A stretch of 64,000 bases of DNA from Tubulanus polymorphus. Lineage: Eukaryota > Nemertea > Palaeonemertea > Tubulaniformes > Tubulanidae. A program made the translations under genes and the position numbers. Below, piece after piece: positions 36,901 to 49,954 of this stretch. Location: the NCBI RefSeq assembly GCF_964204645.1, contig NC_134028.1, positions 19,442,153-19,506,152 on the forward strand, given 5' to 3'. The notes beneath the pieces were generated by a model that did no database searches, was not told where the DNA came from, and worked only from the letters and a program-made list of their open reading frames with translations. Each line of letters starts with the position of its first letter. Position 1 is the first letter of the stretch.

Positions 36901-39900
36901 GTGAGGTTTTCATTCAAAAAAGGAAGAGCCGACCGTAAGCAATCTGATGTGGGTTTCGGACTTTCATTTTTATTTTGGCTTTCGGGAGTGGCGCGGGCGG
37001 CTTCGCAATTTGATGAGAGACAAGTTATCAATTTTGAAGGGCCTAAGGTCTGAAGGGCACTTCAACCACTCTTCGAAATGGTTGTTTCCATTGTGATTGT
37101 GCTTGGTAAAAGGAAGTTAAAGAAACAGTGGCAAATTATTCTAGGTCAGTTTATTTTAGAATAGATACATGGTGGCTGATCCGAGCCATGACGTGAAATC
37201 TTGATACGCAAATCAGGCCAAACGAAAAAACGCCAAAACAAAAGAATTTTCTTTAAAAAATCCGTTTTCGTGCCCCCCCCCCCGCTCTGAAACAACGATC
37301 GAACGTCGATTTTTCTAAAAATCAGAATTCCGTGGTTGAATGTTTGTCTTGGCGGGGGCCTGAAATACGAATTAACCGCGCTAAAACGCCAAAAAAATCC
37401 GTTTTGGTATCCCAAAGTAGATTTCTAATCGGTTTTGGCGCGCCAAAATAGATTGCTGTTCTGGCAAAACGGATTTTAAAAATACAACTCGATGGTTTTT
37501 GGCTTTCTGACGCCTCATTTACATATGGCCTGAATCAGCCACCATAAGATATTCAGAAAAGTATCTATTTCTGCTTCGTGGCTACGCCTCTCTCTTCATG
37601 TACACAACTGGACAACGCGACCCCCATTTTGAATTCTCGGAACGGCCCCACTGGGGTAGGGCCAGCCATGTCTTAGGCTCTACCGAGGGGGACATTCAGA
37701 GTAAGCAAATATAATTTTCTATTTTCAGCAGAGAAGATTCAAACCGGAAACTTGGGACCAGCACTAAATCTAAAATGAAATATCGTAGGAAAAAACCAGT
37801 ACCCATGACAACACGACCTTATACTCATACATTCAGTATAGACAGACGGGTTTTAGAGAGACCAGTATCAGCGCCATCGATCGCACAAAATCAGAACCGT
37901 TATCCCAGTCTTCACACGTATCAACCTAGAATCTGGATGACTAGTTTAGATAGAGCTGATAACACAAGACGTAACGGGCTCGATTCCGGGCGAACCGCAG
38001 CGGATAGTTTTAAGACTGCGTCATTAGATAGACTGGATCCTGAGAGAAATCGAGCCTTTTCAGATCCGACGTTTTATAACGGTAAAGAAACGTCAGTAAA
38101 TATATATCTGAAACACGACGCCGGGTCTTTTTTGCCGGAAAAGGGACATTTCCACCTAAATAAATCACACGTGGCGAAACAAGAATTGAAATTATATTCG
38201 AACAATAGCCTCAAGCTTGGCTTAAAAATCTTATCCTTAACTGCAGTAACGAAACGTAACCCTAGCTCACTCAACAACCCTAACACTATAGCATGTAGGC
38301 TCGAATGATCTGCGGCCTCCATCATGCCAGCCGAGCGCGCTAACTATACTCCAAACTTTGAGGGTTCGCCTGGTCAAAGTCGTGTGTTGGCTATTTTCAT
38401 TTATGAGCGCGACCAGTTGTGGTCACTCATTTGTGGTTTTACTTCATTTTCCTGCACTGTGTCCTTGAATCTAGTAAATTTGAAAAATATTTTGAACGAT
38501 AATTAACGAAAAATGTCATTAAAGTGAAACGTTTAAATAGATACCAATTTTCTTTAGGTCGGCATCAGGGCAACCTTTGTCGATGAGTGAAGGGGAGAGG
38601 GGGTCAGCCTGTCATAATCTCGTTTTGTTTGTTTTTTTTTGTGTTCAGCAACAGATCTTTCTTTAGAATTTTATGCTATCCCCTCAACCTCTTTTAATCC
38701 GGTTAGTACCGCGCCCGCTGCTTTCTTTCCTATACCTTCCCATATATTCTTACTTCCCAATTCGGTTCTTTTATTTTGATAATAGCTACTTCGAAACAGG
38801 CGAAATAGGTGTTACTATTCGAAAATATGTGAAACTCATTTCTATTGCCTGCAATTGCAGGATGCAGACATGAAGCATTTTGGGGGAACTATTTCAGTTA
38901 TACATTTCCCGGCTCATTAAACGAATATCAAATGCCGGGCAATGCGAGACAATCAGTACGGTAACGGGAAGATGTAGCCTGTCGTTCTTTGATAACCATT
39001 TGTGAGTGCGTTCAGGTGGGTACGGGCCCGAACTCCACTTAGTACATATGCATCTATCTATCTATCGGCAGCCGAAATTTCACAGAAAAATCCTGGCCAC
39101 GTTCTGAAGCGCGTAGTCGCTAGCGTCCCTGTCAACCTCTTATAACGAGTTTTTTAGGACCACATAACGCGTTGACGTAGCGTAGGTGCCAGTCACCAAA
39201 TCAAGTTTGAATCTCAACGTCGGTCTGATGATTCCCTTAAAACCTGTTAATCGTTGAGCAACATTCTATAATCGATTTTCTTGTTTCAAATAGTTCTGTT
39301 ATATATTTTGTAGATTATCAAAAGAAGAACCCTTTATTTATGCCAAACGATGATACACACAGTAAAGTATACAGTTTTACTAAAGATTATTCAGAAGACA
39401 CGGTGGATAATAATAAAACATGGAAGACGGATGAACTAGCTACCAGTGAGAAAAGTGATTCAGGGTTCGGTCGATCAAGTGCTTCTATAAAGCACATCCG
39501 TATAGCCACAGAACTATCATCGCCTACTTATAGTACATTAGAGGACTTAGATTTACCCCCTGAAATACACCACCATCAGGAGGTGACACAACGCCACGAG
39601 GACCCTGAACATGCGTTATACGCAGTCCCCAGTTTTAAGAAGCGCCCACCTCCCCTACCCCCACGAAGTGACGAGGGTGATGACTACCCTCCACCTCCTC
39701 AAGCCTCCTCACCCACTCACAGTGAGAATATCTCAGTAAATATTCTAGCCACCGCAACCACTAATCCCGCTGATAAGGACAGCAGGACGAGAGAACGCAC
39801 TTTGAGTGTAGTTACATCTACTAGTGATTACACCCGTCAAGGTAAAGTATAAAATTTTCAACTCGTGAAACTCAAATGCCAAACCCACGTACAAGTCGTT

Positions 39901-40162
39901 ATAATCATGAAATATCAATTCATGAAGTCAATTTCTGATATTTCAGGTAAGGAAGTTACGTCCTCGGCTTTTCAGTTTTTGGAAGATTACGCGACATCAG
40001 AAAAAGATGAATCAAACAACACAGTAATATCAGAGGTGATAGTACATAGACCGGCAGACGGTTAGTACACCCCAGACGATTACTATCACAACTACTGCAA
40101 CCCTACCGGTCTATTGAAAAACTATATCTAATTACTATTGTATTGCAGGTACACCTGGTTGA
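33971..40162 (+). CDS. single-pass membrane protein with proline-rich cytoplasmic tail
   Basis: Six exons join in phase: 33971-34028, 35842-35944, 37729-38081, 39314-39841, 39947-40060 and 40149-40162, giving 389 residues. Exon 1 is a signal peptide (MRELRIIIHRVLLICLCFPG). A tiny ectodomain (VYGMEDVTG) precedes a transmembrane helix (about residues 29-50, IIIGCSVGGSVFIAILIF). The rest, about 340 residues, is a basic then acidic, serine-rich cytoplasmic tail with SH3/WW-type ligand KKRPPPLPPRSDEGDDYPPP and several SLDR motifs. It ends GTPG, and AATAAA follows at about 40254. With almost no ectodomain it is more likely a membrane scaffold or adaptor than a receptor; this is inference. No family is recognised. 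Confidence 0.8.
34265..34387. mobile_element. 123-bp hairpin MITE in intron 1
   Basis: Left end GGACCCAGTTCCACAGTTCT and the inverted right end AGAACTGCGGAACGGGTCC form 25-bp imperfect terminal repeats. Internal TTAACTCAGAG / CTGAGTTAAA add to the hairpin. Similar CCCAGTTCCA...GAGTTAAGA motifs recur at 49955-50330. Confidence 0.7.
36966..37045 (+). repeat. dispersed repeat copy 1
   Basis: TTTTATTTTGGCTTTCGGGA through CGGCTTCGCAATTTGATGAG to GGGCCTAA matches, with small changes, the segment at 49530-49612. Confidence 0.7.
37169..37547. mobile_element. 379-bp MITE with ATGGTGGCTGAT ends, in intron 2
   Basis: The left end ATGGTGGCTGATCCGAGCCA and the inverted right end ATGGTGGCTGATTCAGGCCA pair. 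The interior is rich in CCAAAACG, CGTTTTGG and includes the palindrome TTTTGGCGCGCCAAAA. It is related to the array at 59961-60605 and the fragment at 61322-61500. An ORF at 37146-37415 (minus) is a by-product. Confidence 0.75.
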
Positions 40163-41086
40163 CGTTTAATCTCAGTCCATGTTTATGAAATACTCCTGAA
40201 TTCATTGTAATTTTCATGTTAGTCTACATTTAACTGTGATATAATTTACTATAAATAAAACATTCGTATGATATTTAATTGTTATCTATACAAAACCGCT
40301 TTATTGTCGTTGAGTGAATCCATCTCTCCACCCTCCTCCCACCACTGACTGTCTACTATAGCTAGCTCTCTCATCAGCTCGACTCTAGTCTGAGAGTATT
40401 CTCCGTTTGTTCTCCTCGTGGATTAACGCTACGAGACTATGATCAGGTAAAACCATGTTTATCATTCGAACACGAAAATGAAAAGTTAGTTAAAAGATAA
40501 TCATAATCATTCTGACATTGTTTTCATTCAGGTATAGAATTTCACTCGCATTTAACAGAATATCAAAGTATTATCTAAAATGTAACGAAATTCAACCATG
40601 TTGAACCGTGAAATGAAGATTTCAAATCATAAAAGTTTCTTCTACTTTTCAATTTTCGATAGTTATGTCGAATGCTAATGTATCATTGAATTCGTGATAA
40701 AATCAGAAAATGTTTATTTCTGATGATTTTGAATATTTTGCAGTAAATTAGTGAATAATGTATTTTGTAAGACGCATATGTAGAATAAGAATAACACCCC
40801 CCACTCGACTGATTGGAGCAGCTGGTGTTGTGTAGGCTGTAGTTTAATACATTTATATCTATTGTTTTAATATAGAATTATCAATTGTATACACGTCATA
40901 CCTGTAGACAACACATACACGATACATATCCGACATACTTACTTGAACCTAGCACAATACATTGTTATCATGGACGCAAATGATCGTGTATATACCGTAC
41001 ATATTTTACCTACTTACTAAAGATTATATAGATTTATTCGTTAATGATTTCAATACTTCGATTCTTTTGATTGATACAGATGTAAA
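40163..41086. other. intergenic DNA between two plus-strand genes
   Basis: Contains the AATAAA of the upstream gene near 40254 and, just before 41087, TTGATTGATACAG, a likely acceptor for a 5' UTR exon of the next gene. Nothing else is recognised. Confidence 0.5.
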
Positions 41087-42088
41087 ATGAAAGTATGGGT
41101 ACGTATATACGCATGCGCATTGCTGGTTTTTGATGCGTGTATAAGAACAGAATCGCAGGGGACGCCAACTGTGCAGGGCCGTCCAGAATGGGGCCCGCCA
41201 CCTCTAACTCAAAGATATCTACAACCTTGGGATCATTATCAAATGTTTATGCGAGCGCCACGCCCAGCATGGCCGACATCATCTGTCGCAGTACCATGGG
41301 GTCAAGCCCCCTGGTGGGAGCAGCAGCAGCAACAACCAGCAACCCCGAAATCACCAATTCGAATTACTGAACAACTAGTTGAATATTGTCACAGGAGACC
41401 TAATGATAACGCATGTAGAGGTATTCCCCGTATTGACTGTAGTAAGTATGATCTTCTATATCTGATTGGTCCAATCATTGACTTCGTGTATTCATTCACT
41501 TTCACTGTGACCTCATCTCCACTTTGTGACCTCGTCATCCCATTCCCTCTAACTGTGACCTTTTTTCTCCACTGTTTGTTAGACGCGTGGTTACCGGAAG
41601 GTGATGTTAAAGTTGCTCGAATTGTAAAACGTGATGAAATAAAGACTATTGAGACTCTTCACCCATATGCGTCAGAACACGACATCAACTGGATTATTTA
41701 CACAGTCTGTGGACAGGTATATTATACTCTGTTACTGATAATTTGTAGGCCTACCGGATTTTACAAGAAGAGAGAGAACTGTTTATAACTGTGTTTAATC
41801 AATTGTTTGCAGAATTTACAGTTTCGAGTTGTCAGTATCGAGTTGTCTCCGCCGATAGATGGTGTTTGTAAAGCTGATTATGTACAAGTTAGTTTATATG
41901 GAGATGTAGGGAAGATGGAACCAGCAATGTGCGGTTCCGTACCAGACAGGTCGCAAGACAGAAAAACTTCAATTGAAAATTCTTTATTCATCAAATTCAA
42001 AGCATCCACGAATACATTAATGCCTCGTTTGGGAGGTTTTATTCTACAAGTTCGTGTGGCTTCCGATTCGCCCTGGCCGCGGTATTAA
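41087..42088 (+). CDS. secreted CUB-like protein
   Basis: Three exons join in phase: 41087-41441, 41583-41716 and 41813-42088, giving 254 residues. The longer open frame through the first intron is not the preferred model because both donor (GTAAGT) and acceptor (TTTGTTAG) are good. The start follows a likely 5' UTR acceptor. A signal peptide (MKVWVRIYACALLVFDACI) leads to a proline/tryptophan-rich region with a Gln run, a Cys-containing linker (CHRRPNDNACRGIPRIDC), and a C-terminal half that looks like a CUB domain (FRVVSIELSPP, CKADYVQVSLYG, SLFIKFKAST, GGFILQVRV). AATAAA lies at about 42177. Function unknown; extracellular. Confidence 0.8.
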
Positions 42089-42329
42089 AAATCGTTCACG
42101 TGCCACAGTTCGTTGATCTTCAAGAAATCACTCACCATCTGCCACAGTTCACTCAGGCTCTCTCTTTGTTCAATAGATAAATAAATCAACTCTAAGTAAA
42201 CACGAGTATTGTTGATTCTGATTTTTTTCACGCAACCGAGATATTCAAGGTTTTCTTCAGATCTTTCCTCAGTATATGACCACAAGAATAACGACCAAAT
42301 CTAATGTATCTTTTATTATCTGGTAAAAT

Positions 42330-45300
42330 TCTATTAAAATCAATCAAATTGACCAAAGGTGTTCGAGATTTCAAAATTGAAAAAGCAAAAGGTTCTATGA
42401 TTAAACCTAGAATTAAATGGAGACAATTCGGCGAGCAAATTATACAATTTTTTGCAAATTATGAAAAACAACGCGCTAAAGCGAATCATATCAGGACTCT
42501 CAAAAACCATTAGGCGAAATCAAAACTGGTCAGAAAAACATATTGAAAAAACTCAACTTGAAATTCTGTAAAGACCTATATAGAAAGAAAGAAACGGATA
42601 TAGAAAACCAAAATCTATTTCTGACAAATTTATCCGAATTAATCTCTATAATGAAAAGAAACTTCAGCATGTCATGAAATTAGAATTGACAATGAAATTG
42701 ACAATTGGTTGAAAATTAACAATTGGTTGGACTGAGTGCTTTGAGGAGTACGAGTTTTGTAGCGTTGGGAAATTAAAGGATTTTTTGAAAGAAAGGAGAC
42801 TCTCTGTGCTGATTGCAAAGGTGACCTAGTTGAGAGCCTATCTTTGCGTTTGAACAGAATGCACCGCTCATGGTTGGAGACTATAGAACAAAATCAAGGT
42901 GTCAAAATCAATATGTGGCTCAGTTGAATGTTGCAAAAATGGATGTCGACCCTCTAAAACAGAATATTCAATGGGGGACAGATATGATATTCATGATATT
43001 GGAATTTGATATCAGTAAGGTTTTCTGTCATGTTTTCCAGCAAGAAGGTCGATATTCAGTAAATTCATCGTATGATCCCAGAATGAGGGATTACGAGAGA
43101 GGCTTATGTTTTTAACATGTCATAACGGTTAAATTGATGGCCACCATTTAACCATGGACTCCAAAACGTTTGTGAGTCCATGATTTCACCGAACACAAAT
43201 TCGGCGCTAGGCTGGACTGACTGCACAGTTCAAACTTCAATAGCGGGGAAAACCGGATCCCGAAAGCAAGCTTAAACGAATGCTCCCGCCAATATTGTAC
43301 AAACAAGATAGGGATTATAATCTCAATATATCCCTATGGAAAATGTGAAGAAATTGAATGTCATTTAAGATTTCTTGTCACAAATCTCAACGTTCAGTGA
43401 AATGGCGTTGCGCAGTGGGAGACCCCTTTGGCGCGTAATCTCGAACTCTAGCGGTTACACATCAGTCATTAGGGAAGGTATTTAATAAAATTCAACGCAA
43501 GCTAAAACTGCAAATAATGCTCTTTAACCTCAGTAAAGATGGAAAATCTAGCTTTACTAACCACTTTCAAAATTAATAAAAATCGCAATTTTTTTGACGC
43601 GCGGTTAGTATGCGGTCCTTGGTTTCACATCGACATTGCTCTTAATTGTTGCATTCAAAAATTCCAAGAATCACCGGCAAATATCTGCATTTCATTTCCT
43701 TTAAAATGGTCTATGAATTAATTTAATCGAGCAAGGGACTGCAGAGGTATGACATTCAATCAAAACTTATGTTTCAAAAATGAGCGTAAGTTACCAACAA
43801 TGGGGACCTCGAGGGACCGCCACAGAATGGCGCCTAGAAACTGGAAACTTCTTTATTAGACTTGATCGGTTATGTTGATAATGATAATTTAGAAGCATTT
43901 TTGGTAACCATTGATCAAATGAAAGTGTTCGATCGACGTGTTGACTGGCAATATATGTTTAAAACTTTAGAATCTTTTGGCATTGGAGATAATCTAATTC
44001 GATACATCAAAACCGGCTATTCAAATCCAAAATCAAAAATATATGGCAGATAGTAACAGCTTCTTAACTATACCTTTCACATCAGAAAGGCGTAAAAAGG
44101 CGTACGTAACCTACGAGCAATTATCTAACTCGTGCCCCATGAGCGCAATACTCTACGATAGCAGCAGAACCGCAAGCAATCACAATACGAGAAAACAATT
44201 ACATCAAAGGAGTATAGCTACCATGACACAGAAATTAAGATCAAACAATACGCTGACGACACCACGCTATGTTTAACCGACGTCTTCACCACTTTGTTAA
44301 TTTTGCACTTTTTGAACGAGTATTTGGGTGCAAAAATTAATAAAGATAAAACTGAATGTATGTATTGGATCTTGGAAAACTAGAAACGATAAACCTTTAT
44401 ACCTAAATTGGAGGAAATCAAAGAAAATTTATGGTATCCATTTCAGAAATGGTACTGAAATGAATACTGATGATTTAAACTGGAATCCAAAAATTGATAA
44501 AATTAAAAATATAACAGCCCTTCGGTGCCAAACTAAATTATCTTAACACGGAAAAAGGTCGTCATTAACAATATTACCGATTTTATGGTACACTTCCGAG
44601 ATATTTCCAACTCCGGATATATACATCAAAATCCTTGAACCAAAAATCGTAAATTTCCTATTGGATAATGGAAAATGCCTTGTCGGTAAAGACATACATG
44701 AAATTCAAAAAGAATCGAACACGGAGGCTTTGACATACACAACATAAAATACAGACAACAAACAGGCAATGAGGACGATAACCACGCTCTAAGACCAACA
44801 AAACCTGAAAACCGCTTATTGACTACAATTTAGGGTAAAACCTTGGCCCAGGCTGGATTATTTCAAACGTCAAATTCGAAACGAGGTACCGAAAAAAACA
44901 TTACAAACGACTGTTAGACATTTATCAAAATCACAGACAGCTTTCCAACAACATTTGACTCCAAATGAAACCATTACCGAAATTCTGCAAAACCCTATCT
45001 TTGACAATCCTAAAAATAAACTAAGAAAACCCATTCACAGAAAACATGCAACACGGTATAACTAATCTGCTATTAGATAACCGTGATAATTACAAACCAC
45101 TTATCGAAACTCCACTAACAAATAAATCGAAATACGCAAGCAACGTGATACCGCAACATTGGAAACTAATTCTATCAGACCTTAATTAAAACCATGGTGG
45201 GTTACCAAAAATGTTCAATTTCACAACATAAGTTGCACCAAAAGACACATTTAATCATCTCAAGTTAACATTTAGAATTCTACAATTCAAAAGTCTCCAT

Positions 45301-45330
45301 CAAATCACACCGACTGGGCAAACAAAATTA
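42330..45330 (+). pseudogene. L1-like (Tx1-type) LINE remnant
   Basis: Broken pieces in order on the plus strand: WRQFGEQIIQFFANYEKQRA (the conserved pre-RT segment), FLVTIDQMKVFDRRVDW and FGIGDNLIRYIKTGYSNPKS (RT block 1-2), CPMSAILYDSS (RT block 4), IKQYADDTTLCLTD with the YADD box, AKINKDKTECMYW, and GGFDIHNIKYR near 44730. Many stops and shifts occur, and about 1 kb between 42720 and 43860 does not fit, suggesting an insertion or rearrangement. This is a dead copy. Confidence 0.82.
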
Positions 45331-45359
45331 CTGAAATGTCTTGAATTGAAGGGAAGTAA

Positions 45360-46270
45360 TTCATGGAAAAGTAATTCATCAGTCAGGAGCAACTGTTGAA
45401 TACATCGACCAACTACTCTCGAAAATTAGCTCCAATATTGCCCATCCCGATTCTGTTGAAAGTGTCGTGGTCCATCTCGGCACTAACGACATTAATCGAC
45501 ATACTCCGAGGTTGACAATGTTAAAATGAACTTCACCATTGGGATAGCGAAAGTTCAGGAGCATTTTCCGAATTCGAAAATTTGCGTATCAAGCATTATA
45601 CCTAAGAAGGGATCATCTCCTACCGTAAAAGATTATAATGCAGCGTTTGGTTTCGTAAATAAATATATGGAGGCGTTTTGTGTTAAGCAAAATATGATTT
45701 ATATAAATAATGATGTGATCATCAAACCTACAGGCAATATTCGAGATAGGTATTACAATGTCAGTGATAGTCGCGGGGTGCATCTTAATGATTTAGGAAA
45801 GTCGGCACTTTCCAGTAACTTTGAATCTGCTCTTAAGCCTGACGACAAAGTTACATCTACGCCATCAAATAACAAAAGAAAGAACAGATCGGTGACCTCT
45901 CCACCCAGCGCTGAAAAATTAGCGAAAAAACCAAATGTGGAATCAGATGGCGATGATGAATAAGACTCTTGACAGTGTGACCCGACTCGGGTCAATGTTG
46001 ACATTAATGTGTTCACTCGACTAGAACATTTATTCTATGGTTGATATATCAGTCAATAACACCTGTCGTTATCACGACGAAAATGAATTACTCTCATGTG
46101 GAGATAATTTATCTTTTTTTCTCATAATGCCAGGAGTTTCAATTCAAATTTTGATAAAATTACGGATTTTCTCTACTATTCGGCTAATAAATTTTCTGTA
46201 ATAGGATTCACAGAGACATGGGCAAATGATGACCACGAAAATAATATAATGTATAATATGGGGGTGAAAC
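45360..46270 (+). pseudogene. CR1/L2-like LINE: ORF1 with SGNH esterase and start of ORF2
   Basis: ORF1 pieces: SGATVEYIDQLLSKISS, VVVHLGTNDINRH (the GTND block of SGNH hydrolases), then after a frameshift near 45510 KICVSSIIPKKG, DSRGVHLNDLGK (the DxxH-like end block) and a basic tail ending at 45963. About 160 bases later an ORF2 endonuclease start is visible (RSFNSNFDKITDFLYY, FSVIGFTETWANDD) before the element is cut at about 46270. CR1/L2-type elements often carry esterase ORF1 proteins. Confidence 0.78.
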
Positions 46271-46329
46271 CCAGGGTGGTGGAGTAAAAAATGGAACTCA
46301 GTCTGATTTCTTTGACAGTTTCATCAGCC

Positions 46330-46420
46330 TAAGACAATGAGATAATTTGTCTCCTCTTTTTTCTGTCATTATCAACGACCTAGAGTCGTATCTCTGTAGT
46401 TGTTCGCTTTCTCTCGGCTG
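46330..46420 (+). pseudogene. short RT fragment of another LINE
   Basis: DNLSPLFSVIINDLESYL matches the GDxLSPLLFxxFxNDLE block of non-LTR reverse transcriptases. It is separated from the preceding ORF2 start by a deletion, so it may be part of the same element or a second one. Confidence 0.55.
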
Positions 46421-47639
46421 TGACGTATTTCGGCCCACTTCGATACGTGTTACTGCTGCTATTCATAGTGTTTTCATCACTTAAAGTACAATAACAGTTC
46501 TAAAATATAGCTGCAGAGCAGCGATAACGGATTTTCTGACAAGCCATGCTGCTGAAATTAAAGCAATTAGAGAAAAAAAAGATATTTCATTCGCGTGATT
46601 CGAACTTGATGTGGCACCTTCTGATTTAAGAATACATTTCCGGAGATTTGAACCAGATATAACTGGAGAAAATTAAAAGATGTCACCGAAGTAAACGGGT
46701 GCAGACAAAGATGTATGCAGGAATACGAAGCACCTGAATGGACATACCGATAGCATATTTCTTCCGGTGTTAACTGTCTGACAGTAAGTAATTCTAAGTT
46801 TAAAATAGGATGGAAAGCACATACATAGAATCTACGCCGAGAGAATCTGTTATATTACTACCAGAGTTCAACATTTCGTTTAGAATATGTTAGTTTAGTC
46901 AAATCTGATAGATGAATTTTAAGTGACGAAAAAAGTTAAAATATGTAATAATAATGATAATCAACAGAATTACAAAAGGGATTTCGACGAAAGCCAAAAA
47001 ACCCTAATTATTGATTTCATAGAACAAAATATAAAAACAAGTTCATTGATGTAGGATGTCTAACTACGCATTAATTTTTTAAATTTCCATTAATCTAGAA
47101 ATATGTCGTCTTATATTAATATCATCGTGTGAATAGGTCTATCATGTTAGTGTTGATATAATAATATTCTCATTTTTCAATTACCTCTATTTTTTAAATA
47201 AATGACTGATTCACTTTTAATTTCTAGAAATATTTCATACATAAACTGTTTACTCAATATTTGAAATCTGAAATAGATAAGAATATCATGTTCAATGTTC
47301 TCATATTCTCATATTCCCATAATCATCTGCATATTTCGTTCTGGCATTTTTTTTCGTGTGAAATTTTTACCTCTGACATTAATACCTGGATTCGGCAATG
47401 TTAACTTGTTTAACTCCTTTAAAAATCGCTATGAACACCTTTTCCATGGAGGATTACTCTCATTTTTAGCCTTTCAATTAATATTTTATTTGCCCTATTA
47501 GCATAATAACTCCACCAAAATGCCTCCACCTAAATATACCACACCCAGAATCCCTCCACCCAGAATACCCTCATATGTGACTAGAATACCTCTAGGCCCT
47601 AAATACAGTGGATTCATGCCTGAAGGAAAAAATTAGGAA
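46421..47639. other. AT-rich intergenic DNA
   Basis: No ORF with recognisable similarity. A short tandem run of CCTCCACC(C/T)A(A/G) lies near 47520-47570. Confidence 0.4.
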
Positions 47640-48180
47640 TATATTAGTGAAAATTTTTTAGAAAGAACATTCTCTGTGATGGTGGAGCTAGAATGTGCAG
47701 GACAGACTCATTGTTGAAACCAACTAAAGTTCTAACGTATAGTGTAGTGATTAAAATTATTTTTATCAAAAATTTCATCTCCAAACTAGCAAGGGCACAT
47801 TTAGTCGTCCCTAATCAACAACTCAGTAAAGAGATCATTTTTTTATTGTACGAGGCAGATAATTTCAAAGAAAAATGGCACATTCAGTCTACCATCAATA
47901 CCGAAAAATTAAAGAAGAAAGGGCACCTTGTTTTTATCAATCCCAAAAATAGGAAAGTGCATATTTTTACTAGACGAGGCAACAAAACGGTTTACCATTT
48001 TTCAGGATTTCATCTTTATTGCATTGAAACTACATTTTAATGCATTAGATTACCTAAAAGCACAATTTGCATCAGGAATTCATTAATTGCTGGCAAAAGC
48101 AGTAAATCTTCAAAACATTTCTTGGGGAGGTTTCCCAGACCACCCTCGTTTTTCGGAGATAATGCCCTTTTTTACAAGTC
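47640..48180 (+). repeat. dispersed repeat, copy related to 56820-57180
   Basis: Shares GAGGCAGATAAT, TTTTTATCAATCCCAAAA, GATTTCATCTTTATTG, AATTTGCATCA and AAGCAGTAAATCT in the same order as the region at 56820-57180. The 47693-48040 ORF inside it has no domain and is probably fortuitous. Confidence 0.65.
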
Positions 48181-48565
48181 GTCCCGTGATCCGTTCATCT
48201 TTGTGGTCCAGATTGCAGGAAATTTATCTAAAAACTGGTAAATACACCAAAATTTTCTCACCCCTTTGGCGATCACACTGTCCGGCCCACCGCCATCACC
48301 ATCTTGTGTGCCTTCGTGGTGACATTGCCCTTTTTCTCTCAACAGAACTCCCTCCCCCTAAAAAAAGTCCTGTGTACACGGGCCTGTCTAGTACACTGTT
48401 TTCTTAGATTTTAAGACTAATTAATATCCTATAATCTGAATATTACTTCCTTTACTATATGGATCAAAGAAATCTTGCAGCAGATTAAAGACTGATTGAG
48501 GTTATCAACCCGGATTTGTTCTTCCCAGTTTCAGATACGTTTTTGGTGTTTACTTTGTTTTCTAG

Positions 48566-48843
48566 ATCACGTTCGAATGCGAAGTCACTTCAGAACCGAT
48601 AGCCACGATCACTTTTTACAAAACATCAAAATCTCCAAACTTGCAGCCGGAGTACATTGTGTCTGAGACGGGTAGCACGCCCATAGCGACGACTTCCAGA
48701 GGAAAATGTGGTGAAAGCTAGGCTGACTGTCGATAGCCTGTAACCAGGGAAACACGAGCCTGGATACTGGTACATTTGCAACGCGGACAACGGATACGAC
48801 AGTAGCTTCCAGGGGTTGTATATCAACCTAATCTCCGAATAGT
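48566..48843 (+). pseudogene. broken duplicate of the Ig-like last exon
   Basis: After a good acceptor (TTTTCTAG) it codes ITFECEVTSEPIATITFYKT, very close to ITFECEVTSEPKATIKFFET at 54127. A one-base shift follows TTSRGK, then KARLTVDSL, a TAA, and YWYICNADNGYDSSFQGLYI. The shift and nonsense codon show it is a dead copy lying about 5.5 kb upstream of the intact exon, so the gene was tandemly duplicated. No other exons of the copy were found. Confidence 0.88.
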
Positions 48844-49529
48844 AGCAAGGGGAACGAAGCTCGATGGCGATTAATAAACGGACAACCTATGTAGAATATT
48901 GAATAATATGTAATAGATGAAATCGAAGTGACGGACGCCTCGTCACAGCGAATTTTATTAAGTACATGATACATTATAGAACTACGGAAAGATGACTTGT
49001 ACGTTTGGTGTGAAACATAGAAAATCAGCGAAAACAATCTTTTAGAAAGAAATTAACATTCACAAATTTACGATTTTGTGAATAAAGCTTCCTAAAATCC
49101 CTAAATCTTAGTTCATGTGTAAAAGTTATCCGATGCCGTCGATTTTATATTGAAAAGCCCATTGATCCCTGGGATGCATAAATCATGGCAATCTAATACC
49201 ATGAAATCAATAAAATCTAAAATTACCCGATCCAAAAATGCTGGATTTAGTGAATGCGCTGCCGGATGACGTAAATTTACTTCCGATTTCGCCATGAACT
49301 TCAAACCGGACATCAATTGACATCATTTTTTCTGGCTTTGTCAAACTCAGATTCGGTTAAAAGGCATTTTGAAGTAACCACATATACGTGTTTATCAAAG
49401 TCGCGCTCATTCAAAATAGCCGTATGTTATTAAGTGATTAGAATTATTTCGATGAAATCTTTGTGCGCCTCCCAGTGCGACATTTAAACCGGCAAGGCAG
49501 AAAACCGTTGTCTTTGCTGTGCGGCTATA

Positions 49530-49612
49530 TTTTTCGTTATATTTTGGCTTTTGGGAATGACGCAGGCGGCTTCGCGATTTGATGAGAAACAAGGTATCAC
49601 TTTATTGATGGG
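49530..49612 (+). repeat. dispersed repeat copy 2
   Basis: Matches 36966-37045: TTATATTTTGGCTTTTGGGA, GGCGGCTTCGCGATTTGATG and GGGCCTAA in the same order. Confidence 0.7.
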
Positions 49613-49954
49613 CCTAATCGTGTTTATATATATATGCAGAAAAATAAGCATATTTCTATAGAAATTGAACGATATCTAAGTCAATATGAGAATATCTATA
49701 ACTCATGTTTGTTGACGACTTGTTTGTTGAAATTGTATGCCATCCAATTTTTGTTAATACTGCCCAATCAAGCAATTTACCACGGAAATTGGCATGAAAT
49801 ATGTAATTACGAGAAAACCAGACACAGCAGTTATGTGCGTATGAATAATACCGAAAATGCATACAACACCGTTTTTCGACACTACTCAATGACACAGTAC
49901 ATGGAGATTACCTAAAAAATAATATAAGGTAGAATATACATGAACTGAATCCAG

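Noticed and set aside
41087-41788. 233-codon single-exon version of the CUB-like gene
   Set aside because: It reads through an intron with good GT-AG sites; the spliced model joins in phase to the CUB half.
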